8,321 nt of DNA. Origin: JBIOYL01 sp044870185. Its GTDB lineage: Bacteria; Actinomycetota; CALGFH01. Position numbers and translations under genes: made by a program. Positions 6,831 to 8,321 of this stretch are shown here, piece after piece; the first letter of the stretch is position 1; every line of letters starts with the position of its first letter. Location of the stretch: NCBI GenBank assembly GCA_044870185.1, contig JBIOYL010000040.1, positions 1 to 8,321 on the forward strand, read 5' to 3'. The notes below the pieces were generated by a model, which saw only the letters and a list, made by a program, of their open reading frames with translations, was not told where the DNA came from and ran no database searches.

Positions 6831-7331
6831 CTAGCGGCCGCGGCGGGCGCGGGGCGCGGCCGGCGGGGTCGGGGCCAGCGGGAGCGGCGAGGGTGGCTTG
6901 ATCTCCTCCAGCCGCAGGTAGGTCACCAGCCGCTGCCCACCGCGGGTGGCCAGCCGGGCCAGCACCTGCTGCAGCTCGGCAACGTCCCGGGCGACGATGG
7001 TGAGCAGGTAGTCCATCTCGCCGGCGACGTTGTCGGCGGCGGTGATCTGCGGCAGCGCGCGGACCTGGTCCTCGAAGGTGCGGCTGGAGCGCGGGTCGTG
7101 GCGGGCCAGGCTGGCCGCCACGTACACCTGCAGGGGGAAGCCGGCGGCGGCCGGGTCAACCCGGGCGGTGATGACGCGGATGACGCCGGACTGCTTCAGC
7201 CGGCGGACGCGGTGCAGCGTCGCGGCGGCAGACAGCCCGACCAGGCGGGCGAGCTCGACGTTGGTGCGGTCGGCGTCGCCCTGCAGGGCGGCCAGCAGCC
7301 GGGTGTCAACATCATCAAGGTCAACGGCCAT
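6831..7331 (-). CDS. AsnC/Lrp-family transcriptional regulator
   Basis: The 166-residue protein has the standard two-domain Lrp layout. An N-terminal AsnC-type helix-turn-helix spans about residues 4-50 (DDVDTRLLAALQ, then NVELARLVGLSAAATLHRVRRL and GVI). An RAM ligand-binding domain follows, with the typical VAGEMDYLL segment near residue 103 and a final strand RLVTYLRLEEIK. The last ~20 residues are a Pro/Ala/Arg-rich tail beyond the usual end of the family. ATG 7331 was chosen because MAVDLDDVDTRLL matches the usual Lrp N-terminus. A longer frame to 7385 adds 18 residues unlike the family. No clear ribosome site is visible. Family members bind DNA as oligomers and sense amino acids. The gene is divergent from an EamA exporter 71 bp away, so it probably controls that gene and itself. 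The ligand is not known. Confidence 0.93.
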   Translation of the reverse strand: MAVDLDDVDTRLLAALQGDADRTNVELARLVGLSAAATLHRVRRLKQSGVIRVITARVDPAAAGFPLQVYVAASLARHDPRSSRTFEDQVRALPQITAADNVAGEMDYLLTIVARDVAELQQVLARLATRGGQRLVTYLRLEEIKPPSPLPLAPTPPAAPRARRGR

Positions 7332-7402
7332 TTCACGATCGATTATTGCGTAATAGGCCGTGACCAGCAAACACTGCCCCGGCATCGCGGCATGATGGCC
7401 CC
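7332..7402. promoter_or_regulatory. Divergent lrp/eamA promoter region with Lrp-like palindrome
   Basis: The 71-base gap contains an AT-rich dyad, TATT-GCGT-AATA (7344-7355), in otherwise GC-rich DNA. AT-rich imperfect palindromes of this kind are typical of AsnC/Lrp operators. On the minus strand AATAAT (7347-7342) could serve as a -10 element, with TTTGCTG about 17 nt upstream, overlapping the dyad. This would suit autoregulation. The promoter assignment is weak and the operator is an inference from position and shape. Confidence 0.45.
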
Positions 7403-8321
7403 ATGAACCTCGACCGCCGGACCGCCGTCGCCGCGCTCACCGCCGCGGGCCTGTTGTGGGGCACCACCGTGCCCCTGACCAAGCTGGCCCTCGCAGGGCT
7501 GCCGCCGGGCTGGCTCACCGTCGCGCGGTTCGGCCTGGCCGCCGCCGTGCTCCTGGCCGCCGTCCGGTTCCGGGTCCGTGCCGCCTGCAGCCCGGCCGTG
7601 CTCGCCTGGGGCGCGGTAGGCTACGGCGGGTCGATCCTGGTGCAAAACGCCGGGATCACCCGCACCAGCGTGAGCCACGCGGCTCTGCTGGTGGGCGCCA
7701 CGCCCGTGCTGGTCGCGGGCATCGCGGCCGTCCGGCACCGCAGGCTGGCGCGCCCGCTGGCCTGGACGGGCTTTGCGGTGTCGTTGGGCGGTGTCGGGCT
7801 GGTCGCCGCCGGCGCCGGCGGCGCGACCCTCACCGGCGACGGCCTGGTCCTGGCGTCGCTGGTCGGGTCGGCCTGGTTCACCGTGGCGCAGGCCCGGCTG
7901 CTGGCTGGCCGCGACCCAGTCGCCGTGACCGCGGTGCAGTTCCTGGTGGCGGCGCTGGCCACTCTGCCCGTCGCCGCCGTCACCGAGGGCACGCCGGCCG
8001 CCGCCGGTGGCGCGGGTACCTTGCTGGCCACCGCCGGCCTGGCGCTGGTGGGCACGCTTTTGCCGTTCACGCTGTTCGCCTACGGGCAGGCCCGGGTCGC
8101 CGCCGAGGTCGCCGGCGCGTTCGTGAACCTGGAACCGCTGGTCGGCGCGGCCGCCGGCGCCGTGGTCTTCGGCGACCCGGTCGGCATGGCCCAGCTAGGG
8201 CCTGTTTCGAAAGTTGGCGGATCCATGGGATACTTCCTGCATGGGACGAGGAGATCTAACCAACGAGCAGTGGGCCAAGCTGGCGCCGCTGCTGCCCAAA
8301 GGCAAGAAGTCCGGCCGGCCC
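7403..8321 (+). CDS. EamA/DMT-family exporter, C-terminus interrupted by an IS
   Basis: The ATG at 7403 opens a frame that stays open to the window edge. Residues 1-265 (to base 8197) are a drug/metabolite transporter with two EamA repeats. The N-terminal helix contains LLWGTTVPLTKLAL, helix 3-4 has VQNAGITRTSVSHAALLVGATPV, and the second repeat ends in AEVAGAFVNLEPLVGAAAGAVVFGD. This makes about nine membrane helices. EamA proteins usually have ten and about 290-300 residues. Here the native sequence stops at MAQL, just where helix 10 should begin, and the frame runs into IS sequence (GPVSKVGGSMGYF...). The product is therefore probably a truncated, likely inactive chimera. The intact family exports amino acids or other small metabolites from the cytoplasm. 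No Shine-Dalgarno site is evident, so translation may be nearly leaderless. The divergent Lrp-like gene is its likely regulator. Confidence 0.9.
   Translation, partial: MNLDRRTAVAALTAAGLLWGTTVPLTKLALAGLPPGWLTVARFGLAAAVLLAAVRFRVRAACSPAVLAWGAVGYGGSILVQNAGITRTSVSHAALLVGATPVLVAGIAAVRHRRLARPLAWTGFAVSLGGVGLVAAGAGGATLTGDGLVLASLVGSAWFTVAQARLLAGRDPVAVTAVQFLVAALATLPVAAVTEGTPAAAGGAGTLLATAGLALVGTLLPFTLFAYGQARVAAEVAGAFVNLEPLVGAAAGAVVFGDPVGMAQLGPVSKVGGSMGYFLHGTRRSNQRAVGQAGAAAAQRQEVRPA
8198..8321 (+). mobile_element. IS5-family insertion sequence, left end only
   Basis: The exporter reading frame loses homology at 8198, where a terminal-repeat-like sequence GGGCCTGTTTCGAAAG begins, 43 nt before a transposase start. 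The preceding bases CTA could include a TA-type target duplication, which many elements of the IS427-like group of IS5 use. The exact first base (8197-8199) is uncertain because the right end is outside the window. Confidence 0.8.
8241..8321 (+). CDS. IS5-family transposase, N-terminal fragment
   Basis: Only the first 27 codons are in the window: MGRGDLTNEQWAKLAPLLP, then KGKKSGRP. The DLTNEQWAKLAPLLP motif, followed by a basic GRP segment, is the standard N-terminus of IS5/IS427-group transposases, which carry a DUF4096-type domain ahead of the DDE catalytic core. The catalytic residues lie beyond the window, so activity cannot be judged. The frame differs from that of the exporter it interrupts. 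There is only a poor ribosome site (GGGA about 10 nt upstream). In this group transposase is often made from one or two overlapping frames, which cannot be tested here. Confidence 0.85.
   Translation, partial: MGRGDLTNEQWAKLAPLLPKGKKSGRP

Noticed and set aside
7456..8259. A 267-codon plus-strand frame inside the exporter gene
   Set aside because: It is Arg/Gly-rich in a different frame from the exporter, whose frame shows clear EamA sequence and simply runs off the window.

Overview
This is high-GC DNA with long overlapping open frames, strong G/C bias at third codon positions and GTG use. The protein types (MobF relaxase of the actinobacterial TraA style, AsnC/Lrp regulator, EamA exporter, hypothetical protein with an actinobacterial look) point to an actinomycete or other member of the Actinomycetota. 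The genus cannot be told from the sequence alone.

Layout. (1) Bases 1-221 show no convincing gene. A plus-strand gene (222-1898) follows, encoding a 558-residue protein of unknown function with winged-helix-like and HEAT-like parts. (2) A short convergent gap (1899-1999) separates it from a minus-strand two-gene operon. This is read from a MobF-type conjugative relaxase/helicase (6141 down to 2836) into a membrane-anchored NERD-domain protein (2809 down to 2000), with 26 nt between them. (3) A 680-base region (6148-6830) between the relaxase start and the next gene has mixed composition and no convincing long gene. It holds a 13-bp exact direct repeat 178 bp apart, other short repeats, a weak imperfect inverted repeat and a small very basic ORF with a good ribosome binding site. 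It is the natural place to look for the origin of transfer or an element boundary. (4) A divergent pair follows: an AsnC/Lrp regulator (minus, 7331-6831) and an EamA/DMT-family exporter (plus, from 7403). They share a 71-bp promoter region with an AT-rich Lrp-like palindrome. (5) At about 8198 the exporter gene is interrupted by the left end of an IS5-family insertion sequence, whose transposase starts at 8241 and runs off the window.

How the parts work together. The relaxase and NERD genes look like the DNA-processing part of an integrated conjugative or mobilizable element. No coupling protein, type IV secretion, replication or integrase gene is visible. The Lrp/EamA pair looks like an ordinary regulator-exporter unit, probably for an amino acid or similar metabolite, that has lost its exporter C-terminus to the IS. 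I see no CRISPR array, rRNA or tRNA, and no clear evidence of a wholly new system. The least explained items are the 222-1898 protein and the repeat-bearing region upstream of the relaxase.
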